A DNA stretch of 64,000 nucleotides from Hansfordia pulvinata. Lineage: Eukaryota > Ascomycota > Sordariomycetes > Xylariales. Both the position numbers and the translations under genes were made by a program. Location of the stretch: assembly GCA_006538405.1 (NCBI GenBank), contig BJKQ01000004.1:372001-436000 (forward strand), in the 5' to 3' direction. Below the pieces are notes generated by a model that saw only the letters and a program-made list of their open reading frames with translations, made no database searches and was not told the origin of the DNA. This document shows positions 36,401-48,213 of this stretch, in pieces. Every line of letters begins with the position of its first letter. Position 1 is the stretch's first letter.

Positions 36401-39228
36401 TCCAGTGTGCAGCTTTTTGCACAAAAGTCTCTTGCATTGGATCGAGGTGCTGGCCATCATGGGCTGCATGGACGTTGTTCTTGAGATGATTGACGATATA
36501 TTGTCGCTCATCATGGTGAGGCACACTCTTGTCGAGGCACCAAAGTCGCCCAGCTGACGTACCGATCACAGGATGAAGAGGGTGAAACGTTGGTGGCCAG
36601 GCTTCTTCGAGACACTCGCCGCGTTATGTTAGAGTTCGGACACGTCCTCAATGACCATCCCCTCCAGATCTACTTCTGTGTGATGCTGTTCGCACCCGAG
36701 CAAAGCATTGTTCGCAAGCGGTTCAAACATGCAGCTCTGCCATGGCTGGAGTCTAGCGGCACCCTTGGTAATCAATGGGGCCATTATGAGCAGAGCTTCC
36801 CAGTCTACGAAAGAGGAGCCATTTGCTACTCGCCTGACGGTAGGCTCCTCGCCACCGGTCATTGTCGAACTGGTATCACTATTTACAGAAGGCTGAAAAG
36901 CGGGATGCACCTTATGCACCAGAAGTTGGAACATCCATATCGAGGTTCGTCGGACCCGTTCTCGGCATGCGCGTTCTCAAACGATGGGACATGCTTCGCC
37001 AGCTGCATGGCCGGCGAATTGGCAGTGTGGCGTGTCAATAACACAGTTTTCGAGTTTGTGCAAGTGATCGCAGATCTTGTGGACAGCTTTGCCTGGTCGC
37101 AGGACGAGACTTCGATATTCGCGATCGTCCCGATTCAGGAAATCTACAGTGCGATGTCCATTTCTCAATCATATCGGCGCATAGTTCGAATGTGGAAAGT
37201 CGATAAATCAGCAGAAAAGATCCAGAAACAGCAACTCTTTGGCCTCGATTGGCACGACTACAACTTCGGCGCCACCCTTTCGACCGTGTCGGAAGGCTTC
37301 GTCACTATTGCATCTTTAAAGCCTTGCGACGTCAGCATTTATGGTCGCCATCCGAGCGATACAGTTGCCAGATACATCGCTGCTCCGCCACAACAGATGT
37401 TGCCGTCTGCAGTCCAAGAACGCAGCATTATTGCTTTGTCACCAAACGGCATGTATTTAGCGGGATATACATGCTCATATGAACCTGCCACTGCAGAGTC
37501 TCCCTGTAGCCGAAAATCCCGAGATATCCTGCGCGTCTGGTCAGGTGAGAATGAAAACTGGGAATTGCTTTGGCAGCGAAATGTGCCACAGGCAAGAAGC
37601 ATTCGACAGTTCGAGTTCTCAGGAGACAGTCTTCACCTGGTGGTTTTAACGTGTGCTGTTGAGTCCTGTGAGCAAGCCGCTTCAAGGATCTATGTCACCG
37701 ACACTGGCGACGTGTTTGATCAAATCGATAACACCAATAATAGGTGTCTGCGAGTCGTATTGTCACCCAAAGGCGAGCAGGTCGCCTATGTCATGGAGGA
37801 TTGCGATTCAACTACGGCCTATATTGACACACCACGGGCATTGAAGCCGGCAGACCAGGAAGGGGAGCTGGTCCCAAATTTCGTGGAAGACAGGCTCTTG
37901 TTGGCTGATGGGACTGCTGTCATGACATGCGACGAGACAAGTACAACCCAAATTTGGAAGCTCGACTCGGAATACGGCAAGTATCGCCCGATGCAGACCC
38001 GCCTGGCCCCGTGGGGTAGAAAAAACGCATATCTGTCGCCCGACGGGCGTCTCCTCGCATTTCGTTACACTAATCCTTATCGCGATCCGCCTGATCCTGA
38101 TTGCGATTCGCCTGATCCTGATTGCGATTCGCCTGATCCTGATTGCGATTCGCCTGAGCTTCGTGGCAGAAGACGTCGACCCGATTCATTGACAGAGTCA
38201 GACCTGATGATCTATTCCACCGCCACAGGCCAATTCATACATGCATTGCGGCGTCCAGCCGACGAACGAATCTACCATGTGTCTTTCACGAGTCACGGCA
38301 CATATGTTGTCGTAAGATATCACGAAGGCCAATATCGCAACTGTAAGACCCGCATCTGGGACACAAAAACAGCCAGGTGCATCTTCGCAGATTCTCAGGA
38401 CTCCAGCTGCGCTGCTGTGTCAGACACAGAGACACTGATAGCCCTTTCTACCGACGATAACGTCTACATCCACGCCATCGTTGCAGACAATTATCCGAGG
38501 GAATCCGTGACCCAGCCTGGACACATATTGCACACCGGCTTCGAACCATTGAGAGACAACGACACCGACGACACTGTTGACTGGAGAAAAGGTCTGTTGT
38601 TTTCACCAGACGGTGCCTCGTTGTTCGTCTTTGGTGATCGCCATTATTCCCAGTTATGGAACCCCTCTACAGGCCAGTGCTTGCTCAAAGTGAGTACAGG
38701 AAGAAAGGACGCGTTTGCTTTTTCGCCTGATGCGCGTGTCCTGGCAGTCTACGTGCATCGATCAGCGCGTGCCGGTAATTCGGCGCGAGAAGGAATCCTT
38801 CTCTTCGATGCGAAGACAGGAGAGACGATCCAAAAAGTTCCTGTTCCTATGCAGGGTCTGGAGACATATATCGCGTTCTTCGCAAATCGGTCCATATGGG
38901 CTCTTGAATGGTCTCGTGACTCGACACACCTCGCTGTACACACGAGGGATGGCCTTCGCTTCCTGATTAACCCTCTTTTGACCTCGTCAAGGGAGCGAAG
39001 TCGAGGAGTCCTTCATTACAACAATTCTGGGGACAACTCGCAGTGGATCATGATGGGTGCATCACGACTCCTCTGGATTCCCGTGCATTGAATCCAGAGG
39101 ACCGTTTTCATAGCGTTGTATCCCACGGTGGCCTCACCTTGGCTCTGGTCTTCTATACCGGGCAAATCATTTTCTTACGACTCATGCCAAATGCGGAGCA
39201 GCCACCCCGCTACAGGCCATCGTGCTGA
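33427..39228 (+). CDS. NLR/STAND protein: SesB-like hydrolase, NACHT, WD40-like propeller
   Basis: Fungal NOD-like receptor of the type linked to heterokaryon incompatibility and non-self recognition. Exons: 33427-33815, 33867-34209, 34269-34562, 34622-34826, 34912-36515 and 36572-39228, with in-phase junctions. The N-terminal SesB-type alpha/beta hydrolase has ILAVTGLAGHALGSW and GHSLGG with nucleophile Ser236. The NACHT domain has Walker A GMAGTGKST (472-480), Walker B ILFIFDALDE (571-580) and TSRPEW (611-616). LHLSFRDFLL precedes a helical linker. From about residue 970 a degenerate beta-propeller has repeats like YSPDGRLLATG, FSPDGASLFVFG and QLWNPSTGQC, not the near-identical repeats of HET-E. 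The frame stops at 39091 (1,784 residues), but one frame over it continues VSHGGLTLALVFYTGQIIFL to 39228, the expected last blade. One missing C near 39082-39084 would join them (about 1,830 residues). Splicing is predicted only from consensus. Confidence 0.85.
38088..38150 (+). repeat. In-frame 21-base tandem repeat, three perfect copies, inside the NLR gene
   Basis: Three identical units (38088-38108, 38109-38129, 38130-38150) encode the heptad PDPDCDS repeated in the propeller part of the NLR, followed by a Pro-Glu-Leu-Arg linker. The 21-base period keeps the frame, so copy number can vary without truncating the protein. Confidence 0.9.
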
Positions 39229-40031
39229 GCGGAGGTAACGGAGGCCAGTCAGTCAGTCAGGTCGAGGATGGCTGACCACCGGTATGAGGGCCCAGTTGCT
39301 GCTTACCTTAGTGTGGCCTGGCTACACATCAATCTCACAGTCGTTTTCAATTGTACTTGTTGTTCGTGGACTCTCTTCGGAGCCAAACTCTTGTGCTGTA
39401 GCCTGTGATGTGAATTCCTGTCGCTTTTCTAGTGGCGGTAGCACGATGTGTGCGCGAGACCCGAAAGATGCATACGGCTGTTTGCTGCATTCCTATGCAA
39501 CAGCGAGAAATCTGGGGAAAGCACATGCCGAACGGGGGTTGGCTCGGTTAAGGCGATCCACGGACGGCAGTGCAGTGGATGCAATTGAATCGGACCTCGG
39601 CTCGCACTTTAAGCGTCCCGGGCGACTCCGCGTCGCTGGACTGCGGCGCTCTTGCACTATAACCTTAGGTATTACGTAGGTAGGGGTCGCGGTTCAGTTC
39701 AGCCAGCGCGCGCGCCCAGCCGACTCGACTCGACTCGACCCTGACCCTCGACCCTCAACTCGGGCGACCGGCCGACTTGGAGACTTTACGTCTCCCCTCC
39801 CTTGCCTTGCTGCCCATTCCTCTTCACGTGCTCATGACTGCGCCATACTAATACAACACCTCCCACTCCCATTCGGCCCAACTCACCGTCATCGCCCGAC
39901 CGTCCGCTCCTTTCGCCTCGCGCCTCGACAATCGTGTCTCGTCTCGTCTTGACTTGCCCCAACTCGCCCGTCGGCACTCGTCCCGCCCCGTCCCGCGGCT
40001 CACGACCACCACACCCTTAAAAGCAACAACC
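39229..40031. other. Intergenic region, NLR 3' end to PMP47-type carrier
   Basis: 0.8 kb. The first half is less GC-rich like the NLR gene; around 39680 composition shifts sharply to C-rich sequence with CGACT/GACTC repeats (39721-39740), marking the start of the GC-rich housekeeping block and the carrier promoter/5' untranslated region. No gene was seen. Confidence 0.5.
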
Positions 40032-41304
40032 ATGGCCCCCAAACCCGCCCTGCCCCAGAACGACAACGTCGCCCACGCCCTCGCCGGCGCCGGCGGCGGC
40101 GTCATGTCCATGATTCTGACGTAGGCCCGCACCCCTCCAACCCTCCACCCCTCCACCCCTCCACCAGCCCCGGCGTCCCGAGCTGTCGCGATCCCCCGCT
40201 GACCCCTCCCTCCTCCAGCTACCCCCTCATCACCCTGTCGACCCGCGCGCAGGTCGAGTCGGCCCGCGCCGACACGGGCTTCCTCGCCGCCGTCCAGCGC
40301 ATCGTCGCGCGCGAGGGCGTCTCCGGGCTCTACGCCGGCCTCGACAGCGCCGTCTTCGGCATCAGCGTCACCAACTTCGTCTACTACTACTGGTACGAGT
40401 GGACCCGCGCCTTCTTCCTCGCCGCCGCCGCCGCCGGCGGCTCCCGGAGCCGCCTCACCACCGTCCAGAGCATGATCGCCGGCGCCATCGCCGGCTCCGC
40501 CACCGTCGTCCTCACCAACCCCATCTGGGTCGTCAACACCCGCATCACCACCCGCAAGCAGCACCAGGAGACCGCCACCACCAGCCCGACGACCCTCGCC
40601 CCGGCCGGGCCCGGCGACAACGACAACAATAACACCACCAGCGCCGTCGCCGCGGCCTCGGACGCCGCCGCCGCCGCCCCACAAGCAAGCCCGCGCCGCC
40701 CCCCAGAAGGCCCCGACCACCATCGGCACCCTGATGGCCCTGCTGCGCGACGAGGGGCCCCAGGCCCTGTTCCGCGGCGTCGTGCCCGCCCTCGTCCTCG
40801 TCATCAACCCCATCCTGCAGTACACCCTGTTCGAGCAGATGAAGAACATGTACGAGCGCCGCGCCGCCCCGGGCGGCGGCGGCGCCCGCCGCCGCGTCAC
40901 CCCCTCCGTCGCCTTCGTCCTCGGCGCCCTCGGCAAGCTCTTCGCCACCTCCGTCACCTACCCCTACATCACCGTCAAGAGCCAGATGCACGTCGCCACC
41001 GACCGCTCGGCCGCGGGCGGGCAGCCCCGCGAGGGCATGACCCAGGCCATCAGCCGCGTCGTCCGCGAGGAGGGCTACGCCGGCCTCTACAAGGGTGAGT
41101 CCCCTTTCCGGTCTACCTCTTATTTCTCGCGCGAAGAAACAAAAAAGCTGACCCATCCTTCCTTTTCTTTCTCTAGGTATCGGCCCCAAGGTCACCCAGA
41201 GCGTGCTGACCGCCGCCTTCCTCTTCGCCTTCAAGGACGTCCTCTACGAGCAGACGGTGCGCCTGCGCGCCTCCGCCGCCGCCCGCAAGGCCCTCCGCGC
41301 ATAA
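40032..41304 (+). CDS. PMP47: PMP47-type peroxisomal carrier (three exons, one frameshift)
   Basis: Peroxisomal member of the mitochondrial carrier superfamily (PMP47/ANT1/SLC25A17 group), which exchanges adenine nucleotides or related cofactors across the peroxisomal membrane for fatty-acid oxidation. Exons are 40032-40120, 40219-41094 and 41177-41304. The three carrier signatures characteristic of this group are present: YPLITLSTRAQV after intron 1, NPIWVVNTR in the middle and YPYITVKSQM in the third repeat. It begins MAPKPALPQNDNVAHALAGA. The frame is lost near 40678-40682 in a C4 run: upstream ends in an Ala-rich linker, and the next frame reads HKQARAAPQKAPTTIGTLM and continues to the end. 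Exons sum to 3n+1, so this break is one extra base or two missing ones, unlike the other genes. The linker is non-conserved, so the exact position is uncertain. Corrected length is about 363 residues. Confidence 0.87.
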
Positions 41305-42998
41305 GCGGGGGCCAGGCCCCCGGGCAGCAAGCGCCGACAACCACGAAGGGTCGTTTGGGGTCTTGCTGCCAGCGAAAATGCTTGACGCCGGGGCGCGATC
41401 AGTCAGGCAGTGTCTTGAAGGTCAAGTTGAGGACTAGAATGTGCGTGTTGATTTGAGCTACAAGAAATTACCGGCGCAGAATCCAGAGAGGGGACTGCCC
41501 GCAGCCCGATGCGCTGTGGAACACCGACGAAGAGGAAACCGACCCGACTGCATTTCAATGCCGAGAAACAACCCCATCTCACCAGTCTGGGAGAACAGTC
41601 CAGACACAAAAAGTGTGTGTGCTCAGAGAGCGCAAGAGGTGAGGCGCCCCAGCAGCGCGGGCGCAGCTTCAGACCGGGCATACGAACCGCCAGCGAGGCG
41701 CGTCTGAACTCGTGGTGCTGGGAAGGGGCCCGACGAGGAGGGTGGTCGGGCGGGATGATGTGATGTATATAGGAGACTGATATTCGAAGAGGCAGTGTTT
41801 GAGAGAGAAAAGCTAGTGATACCCGTTCTTGAATGAGAAGAATAACAGAAACGTTGAATTTCATACTCGGCTGGTTCGTTCGGTGGCCCGCGTCCTGCGT
41901 GGGAGTACTACCATGTCTGTCAGGGAATCAGATCCCTACTACTGGTACTGAAGCCCTCCGGGATGATTCAGCTGTGGTAGACACGTCTTCCAGACGGGTT
42001 AAGAGCGGGTTGGCGCGATCCAATCAAGCCTGGCAGACGAGTGCTTGGATCCTCGACAGCCCTCCAGAAGTCAACGCTGGATGGTCGAAAGGCAGGTCAC
42101 ATATCGCTCTCCAAGCTACGCTTGGAATCTCGTGGAACATGTGACACTATCACCCCCCCTCACTCGAAAAAGAGACGCGAATCATGCGAATCAGTTTGAA
42201 AATGTTTGATTCTGTCATGCGTCGCCTTTTCTCTTCCAAGTTGAAAATACTCTAGTCTCTTGCTTCCTTGGCCCGTCCAAACCATTCCGATTCTGTGCGC
42301 TCCTTCAATGTTGTGTCTATCCTTTTGCCTTAAGTGTGTGCATCCAAGAAAACAAAGCCAAACTGGACAATCGACGGTCCGGGCTAACACTAACGCTCAG
42401 CCCTGGTACGGGGGTGCTTGTCGATCCCAACGAGCTTATCCAGAGCGACTTCACCAGACGGAGTGCTGGGCCGTAGCGTCCCGTGAGCCATGGGGTGACC
42501 TGGGGCAAGACACTGAAAGGACTCGCGGTGCTGATGATGGAGGCGGGCAACGGGAAAGATGAAGTATGCGGGTTTCCTTTGCAGTTGCTAGGAAACGCAA
42601 GTGAAGACACATTGACGGGACAGAGGTGCATATCGGTAGAGAAACCCGTCCTGGGCCGCCACCGCATGCACAGCAGACCCCCTGAACTTCAGAGTCCCCC
42701 GACGCCGCTTCTACTGCTGAGAGCGCAAGGGTCCTGTTGCCGCACCGACTGATTGTGTCTCCGCTGTCGTCGTTGCGTCTCCTCAACTCCGTCATCTCGG
42801 TTCTAGCACCGGTAACCCTGTCCCCAACCCTCTAACGCGATGCGGTTTATCCTATTTCGCCAACCAAGACAGGCCAAGCAATAAGACAAACAATGAATAT
42901 TCTCTGGCCATGTAGATGTGACTTGAACCCGACACCGCTACCCGCATGCGCGGAACGTGGCCACCGGGTGATCACAGCTCCCCCCTCGCCGCGCTCTC
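41305..42998. other. Convergent intergenic region, PMP47-type carrier to MAK10
   Basis: 1.7 kb between the 3' ends of two converging genes. No supportable gene, microsatellite or dispersed 8-mer was seen; it should hold both 3' untranslated regions. Confidence 0.5.
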
Positions 42999-45900
42999 TC
43001 ACCCGTCTTCCTCTCCATCGAGGACGGTAAGTACGGGGACGACCCACCAGTCGTGCGCGCGCTCGTCGGGGCCGGGGATGCGGACGCTGAGACGACTGCG
43101 CACACGAGCCGCATCTTCTTCTTCTCCGTCTGACGAATCATAATCTTCATGCTGTGTTGCGTTGTTCTTGTCGTCGTCGGTAGTCGCTGTGGTTGCCTCT
43201 CCCTTTCTCTCCTCCGAGGGATCGCCCTCACCACCCCCTTCAGCCTTTGCCTTCCCCTCTCCACCTTGACCCAACCCGCACACCTGTCCAAGCGTCTCGA
43301 TGGCCTCGGCTGCGGCAGTCGCCGCGCGCAGCGATCGCCTCACGCCGTCCAGCCAGCGGGCGTGCGTCGCACCCCCGCCGCCCGCAGCAAAGGCCTGCGC
43401 GTCGGACAGGCGGGTCAGGGCCTCGTATCCCTTAATGGCGCCGCCAACCGCGCCCGTCGCGTACGCCAACAGGTCGGCCACGGGGTGTCGGGCTGGCTGG
43501 TGGCGCGATAGGCCTCGTCGTGGGTGGGCAGCGGCGGGAGTGTGACGGAGGCGAAGGGGCGCATACGCACCTCGTAGCGGCGCGCGTTGGCGATCTTCTT
43601 GTATCGGCGCTGAACCTCCGGGTCCCTCGGGTCCTCCTCCTCGTCTGACCAATAGTCTTGGTGAAAGTTCTGTCCGTGGTGCCGACGTCGACGGCGCGGA
43701 GTCGGGCGGTGGTACTGGTTCTGGCGCCGCGGGGCCCCGTACACCGGGGCCAGGCCGTAGCGCATCAACACCGTGTACAGGCAGCACAGGCCGTCGGCGA
43801 ACTCCCAGGTGCACGCAGCGTCGAGCATGATGGCGCGCAAAAAGGAGAGGGAGCGCATGAACTCGCGCTCCTTGGCCGCTGTGTAAGGGGGTGCCTTGTT
43901 GGTCGCTTTGGCTGCCGTCGTAGCTGCAGGGTGCGGAGACGAGGGCGATGATGAGGATGGGTTCGTGGCGGTGGCGGTTGAATTATCGTTGGAGCCAGAG
44001 GACGGGTTTGTTGTTGTGCCCCGGGCTTGGTTGAGGGCCTGCATGGTGAAAGCCTTAATCCGGTCGCCATGCTGGGCCCGCGTCTTGGCCAGGTAGTTGA
44101 GATACCAGTACATGCTGGCAAGCTCCTCGGGCTGGTAAATGTCGAGCTCGAAGCCAAGCTGCACGATCCATTCCATCTGGCGCAACTTGTACAAGTAGGC
44201 CCACGAGGAAAGCGGCAGTGAGTAGCCGACCTCGCCGCCTCTCTCGGCGGAGATGAGGGGCTGCTCGTCGAGGTTGACCTGCAAGAGCTGGTCGATCTCC
44301 TCAACGTCCGTCTGCAGCATGTCCCATTCCTTGATGCTATGGCACAGCGTGCGACGCAGACGACAGCGGCTCTGGCAGAAGATGCGGAATAGGTCAAAGT
44401 AGGCCTCCGCTACGCGCTGGCGGAACAACTCCATCTGCGAGGCCGTCTGATGGCGCGGATCGGTGGGGACCTCGATGGCGTCGTTGGCGCGATCTATATG
44501 TCTGCTGCATGGCAGCACCACTATGGACAGATCGTGGTCCAAGATCTGGCGCACGCTGTAGGAGCCCAGCACGATCATGTCTTTGAAAAGGAGAGCTTGC
44601 AGCAACGTGCGTATCAGGACCATTGGCTGCGGCTTTCTGGCCTGGAAGGTGGTAACGAATGTCTACCGCTGGTTAGAGAGACCCCAATAGTGAAATATTG
44701 GAGAAAACTCACCAGCAGACTTTGGGGGTCTGAGTACTTGAGGACGTCGGATATGTCATGACCGTCTTGGATCAAACGCTTCAGATGCCGGTGAGTGTCT
44801 TCGAAGCTGAGCTGCACAATAGGTCGCGGGGGCATGGTACTAGCCAGCCGCCGCTGGAGCTTTGTGCTAAATGACTCTGGCACGGGCTTGCCGAGCGGGT
44901 GCTGGTCTCTGATATTGTCGACAACGCCGGCCATCTGCAGCCATGGCATCTTGAGGGAGTCCGGGTTGGTCCTTTGGAGGCTCATTAGGTCCATAGCCCG
45001 CAAGAAGGCGATGCGCAGCTCGAGGCGCATGTCCAGGGCGGCCCATGTCTTGACCGACAGCTCGGTGCTGAGAGCCCGCAGCTCGCCCCGGGCTTGCTGA
45101 AGCAGGCCGAAGATTTGACCGAGGGGAATGTCTGCCAAAAGAGTGCGGTCATGCGTGCTTGTCACAAAGTCCTCCTCCTGTTCGGTTGATCAGCTTAAGG
45201 CATGGGCAATGGGTGGCCCAGAACGACTAACCTCGTAGTAGAGCTCCTCCTTGACAGCCTCGTTGACCATGGCGCAGGCCTTGAGGAGGCCGATGCAGTA
45301 AGCGCGCAGGATGAAGAGATAGCGCGGCTGGAAGCGTCTCTTGGCCGGATCGCGGAGAAAATCCGCCTCTTCGAGGGTGGTGGGAGTGGGCTTGAGAAGG
45401 GCGTCTATATAAACGCTGATGAGCAGGGTTTGGGACAGCGGGTATCCCAGATGCCAGGCCATCTGGGGTATTGGTTAGCACTGGCTGACAACGGGGCGAG
45501 ACGGCGCGGGGGTACCTCGAGGGACAGTAACTGGTCGACGATGCCGAGAACCTCCTCCGGTAGCAGGTCGCGAGAGAGGTCGTATTCCTCATCCAAGGAC
45601 TCGTCCTTTTCGAGAAAGCCACTATCCATTTTGGGATCCATGATCTGCAGGCAGCCTATTAGAAGGAACAGAAGGCGAACGCCTTTTCCCCGGCAGGGGG
45701 GCCACGGGCAGAACGAACCTCGAGGGCCGAGACGGCCTCGAACAGAGTAAAATGATCATCCTTGACAATGTCACCGGGCTGGAGCTCTGTGGGAGAGGGC
45801 GACGGTGCCGTGTCAGTGCTGCTTCTCGGAGGGCGCGGAGGGGTCGAGGGGGAGGTGGGCGGGCGATAGAGGGGCAGAATGGAGGGGCTAGCGTGACAAA

Positions 45901-46045
45901 GCGGGCGTGACGAGGGGGTGCAAGCACAGAGGCAGGAATACATACTCTTGACAGCATTCTGGAACTGGGCGGTCACGTCGCGAGCCATGATGCCGGGATG
46001 GGAAATGTTGGGAGGAGGCGGCAAGGCATGGCCGTCGTGCAGCAT
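42999..46045 (-). CDS. MAK10: NatC N-terminal acetyltransferase subunit Mak10/Naa35 (six exons, one frameshift)
   Basis: Auxiliary subunit of the NatC complex, which anchors the catalytic Naa30 subunit at the ribosome for co-translational acetylation of Met-Leu/Ile/Phe N-termini. Minus-strand exons: 46045-45946, 45786-45719, 45644-45516, 45462-45232, 45177-44713 and 44662-42999. Diagnostic is DDHFTLFEAVSALE spliced to IMDPKMDSGFL, the family hallmark. It is followed by LGIVDQLLSLE, LFILRAYCIGLLKAC and MVLIRTLLQALLFKD. The start MLHDGHALPPPPN at 46045 is preferred; a second Met at 45988 (MARDVTAQF) is possible. Near 43485-43490 the frame is lost at a CCC run on the coding strand: after YRATSQP the family tail continues in the next frame as HPVADLLAYATGAVGGAIKG and ends at 42999. 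Exons total 3n+2, so one C is missing; the corrected protein is about 885 residues. The C-terminal tail is acidic and low-complexity. Confidence 0.9.
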
Positions 46046-47762
46046 GATGACGGCGGCCTTCCCGGCAGCAACGGCGGGCAGCCAGGAAGACAGGCAGGCG
46101 TCCGGGGCGTCGGATGGGGCCTCGACGGGCAGCCCAGGACACTAGTTAGACTGCCAGTGTCGCTGGTCCGGGGATTGCGTCGCGATTTGTGGTCAAGGGC
46201 GCGCGAGCAGGCCAGGGCGCACAAGGGTTGGCACGCACACGGTGCGGTGGTAGGCGGCGGGCGAGGCGGCACGACGAGGCGGAGGATGACGGACGGCGGG
46301 CGGCGGGGCGGACACTGTGGCGGGTGGGCAGATCCGACCCGCGGGGCCAAACACAGACAGCGGGAGCGCCAGGGCAGACCAGGCTGAGAGTCTGCAGTTT
46401 GGCGCCTACTCAAAGTTAAGGCAGTGAGTGGGCGAGGTATCTTGGTTGTTGGCGGTGGCGAGAGTCTGTCTGGCGCTCGTGTGCGGCGGGCGGGCGGGCT
46501 GCACTGTACAGCACAGCAATAGCAGCAGCGGATCGGCGGGGCCTGGTGGGAGAGCGCCCCGAAGCCTGTCTGTGTCTGGCTGGGTGATTGTGAGACTGAG
46601 GCCTGCTTTTGTTGTGTTGTGGGCAGGTCGTTGTCGGGTACAAAAAACACCTAACAACCTAGATGAGAGAATCGCAGAAACGCATGCGAGACCTGGGAGA
46701 GGCGTTAAGGCGAGTGAGACTGGATTAGGCAACACAAAGACGCAGGAAATGAATCGGCAGGTGCGACGGGAGACGAGAGCCAAAACCACCGCCGGGCCGA
46801 GGGGCGCCCAGGGCACGCGACGGGGGGTATATGGCGTGCATCGCGCAAACGAGGGGCGCTTGGTAGGAAGCGATCTTCAACCCTGTCCTGCTGCCTTTTC
46901 ACTCGCTCCGCGATTAAAACATTTGCGAGTCTAAGCCCCGGAAGATACAACGGATGCCAGGGCTGCCAAAGATCTTGACTTTCTATCGGGCAGTTGGGAG
47001 CCTGGTAAGGAAGCAGTGCCGGCCCCACGAGTACCAACCGGCTCGTCTTCTGTCTAGCTCCCCTGGTAACTTGCTCGACTACAGCATTGAGCCGTTTTAA
47101 AAATAGGCAGATTCATGAAAAGCCGCGAAATCCCCAAGGCGAAGGATAGAACAACCGCCCAGAGGGGTTCATGAAAGAATAGTCATACTGACCTTCACCC
47201 TAGCTTGGCGTACCGTGTAAATCATCCCATCGGCCTACCACGGGAGCTTCGTCATTGCTCGGGGCACTATCACGTCACGTCGGTCTGGGTCGCTGGGACA
47301 CCTTGTCCGACTGGTTTCAATAGTAGCCATTGGTAGACGCCGTTGTGTATAACATTGCCGCTTCTGTACGTTCACCACCTCGTCACATTTTCCCGAAAAG
47401 GCCGCTCCTCCTGTGGGTGCTTAATCTATCATCGTCACGCTGGAGCACAAAAAGCCGTCGTCAATTGGCTGATGTTGTGGTATTGGAAGACACAGGAAAC
47501 AGTCATCTTGTCATCTCGGAAAAAGACTGATGGCATGTAGCTATTCCCGTAGGCGAGCGCTTTTTTACACGGCTGTACACGGCGGAACACGCGCTGGTGC
47601 GCCACCGTGGCGGCCTCTCCCCGTCCCATTCTTTTGGCCCGCCATCGCCTCTCCAGCGTCAATCAATTGTATCGAATCGTCACACTTTTATCAAACGGTC
47701 GGCCATTGGCGGGGTGCGGTGGGAAGGGTGTCGGTCGCAGGGCTGGTCGCATCGCGAGTCCC
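46046..47762. other. Intergenic region between MAK10 and ATP15
   Basis: 1.7 kb without a supportable gene. The part nearest 46046 is G-rich and should be the MAK10 promoter and 5' untranslated region; the rest has more balanced composition. No dispersed 8-mer or long microsatellite was seen. Confidence 0.5.
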
Positions 47763-48213
47763 TTAGGACGAGGCCTGGCCCTCGGAGGCCATGGCGTTCA
47801 GGTTGGCCGAGTTGAGGTTCTTGGACTCGCCCATCTTGCCGTTCTGCGTACGTACAGTTAGTTAGCTGCCCGTCCCGGAAGCCGTGTCCATTCCAATTCT
47901 TCTCCTGTCGCGCGTCGAAGGGGGCGGATGGCGACTTACCGTCCACTTGGCAAATCGCAGGTCCGACTCGCCGCGGCGCTCAGCGACCAGTCTCTTGTTC
48001 TCCTGCAGGCTGCGGCGAACAGTGCGGGCAGCGACCGCCAGGAAGCGGTTGTAGCTGTGCAGTCCATAGGGTTAATCTCTCACTCTGCGCGACCATCGAA
48101 CCCTGGAGCAGGGGCGAGCCCTTGCGCGCTGCCGGCAGGCACCAGACAGCACGCCGGGGCAGCCAATTGGGGCGCACTCACGTCAGGCCGGCGGACTTCC
48201 ACGCGAACGTCAT
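47763..48213 (-). CDS. ATP15: Mitochondrial ATP synthase epsilon subunit (three exons)
   Basis: Small subunit of the F1 central stalk of mitochondrial ATP synthase, in the matrix. Exons are 48213-48182, 48054-47940 and 47843-47763, summing to 228 bases and 75 residues, typical of fungal ATP15. It begins MTFAWKSAGLTYNRFLAVAA and contains RRSLQENKRLVAERRGES and DLRFAKWTNGK, all strongly conserved in the family. The first exon is only 32 bases, and no open frame of useful length covers the gene, so it must be assembled across introns. Donors are GTGAGT and GTAAGT. The frame is intact. It is a minus-strand neighbour of QCR2, another oxidative phosphorylation gene. Confidence 0.93.

Noticed and set aside
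39848..40957. 369-codon minus-strand open frame rich in Gly/Ala/Arg
   Set aside because: Antisense shadow of the GC-rich PMP47-type carrier.
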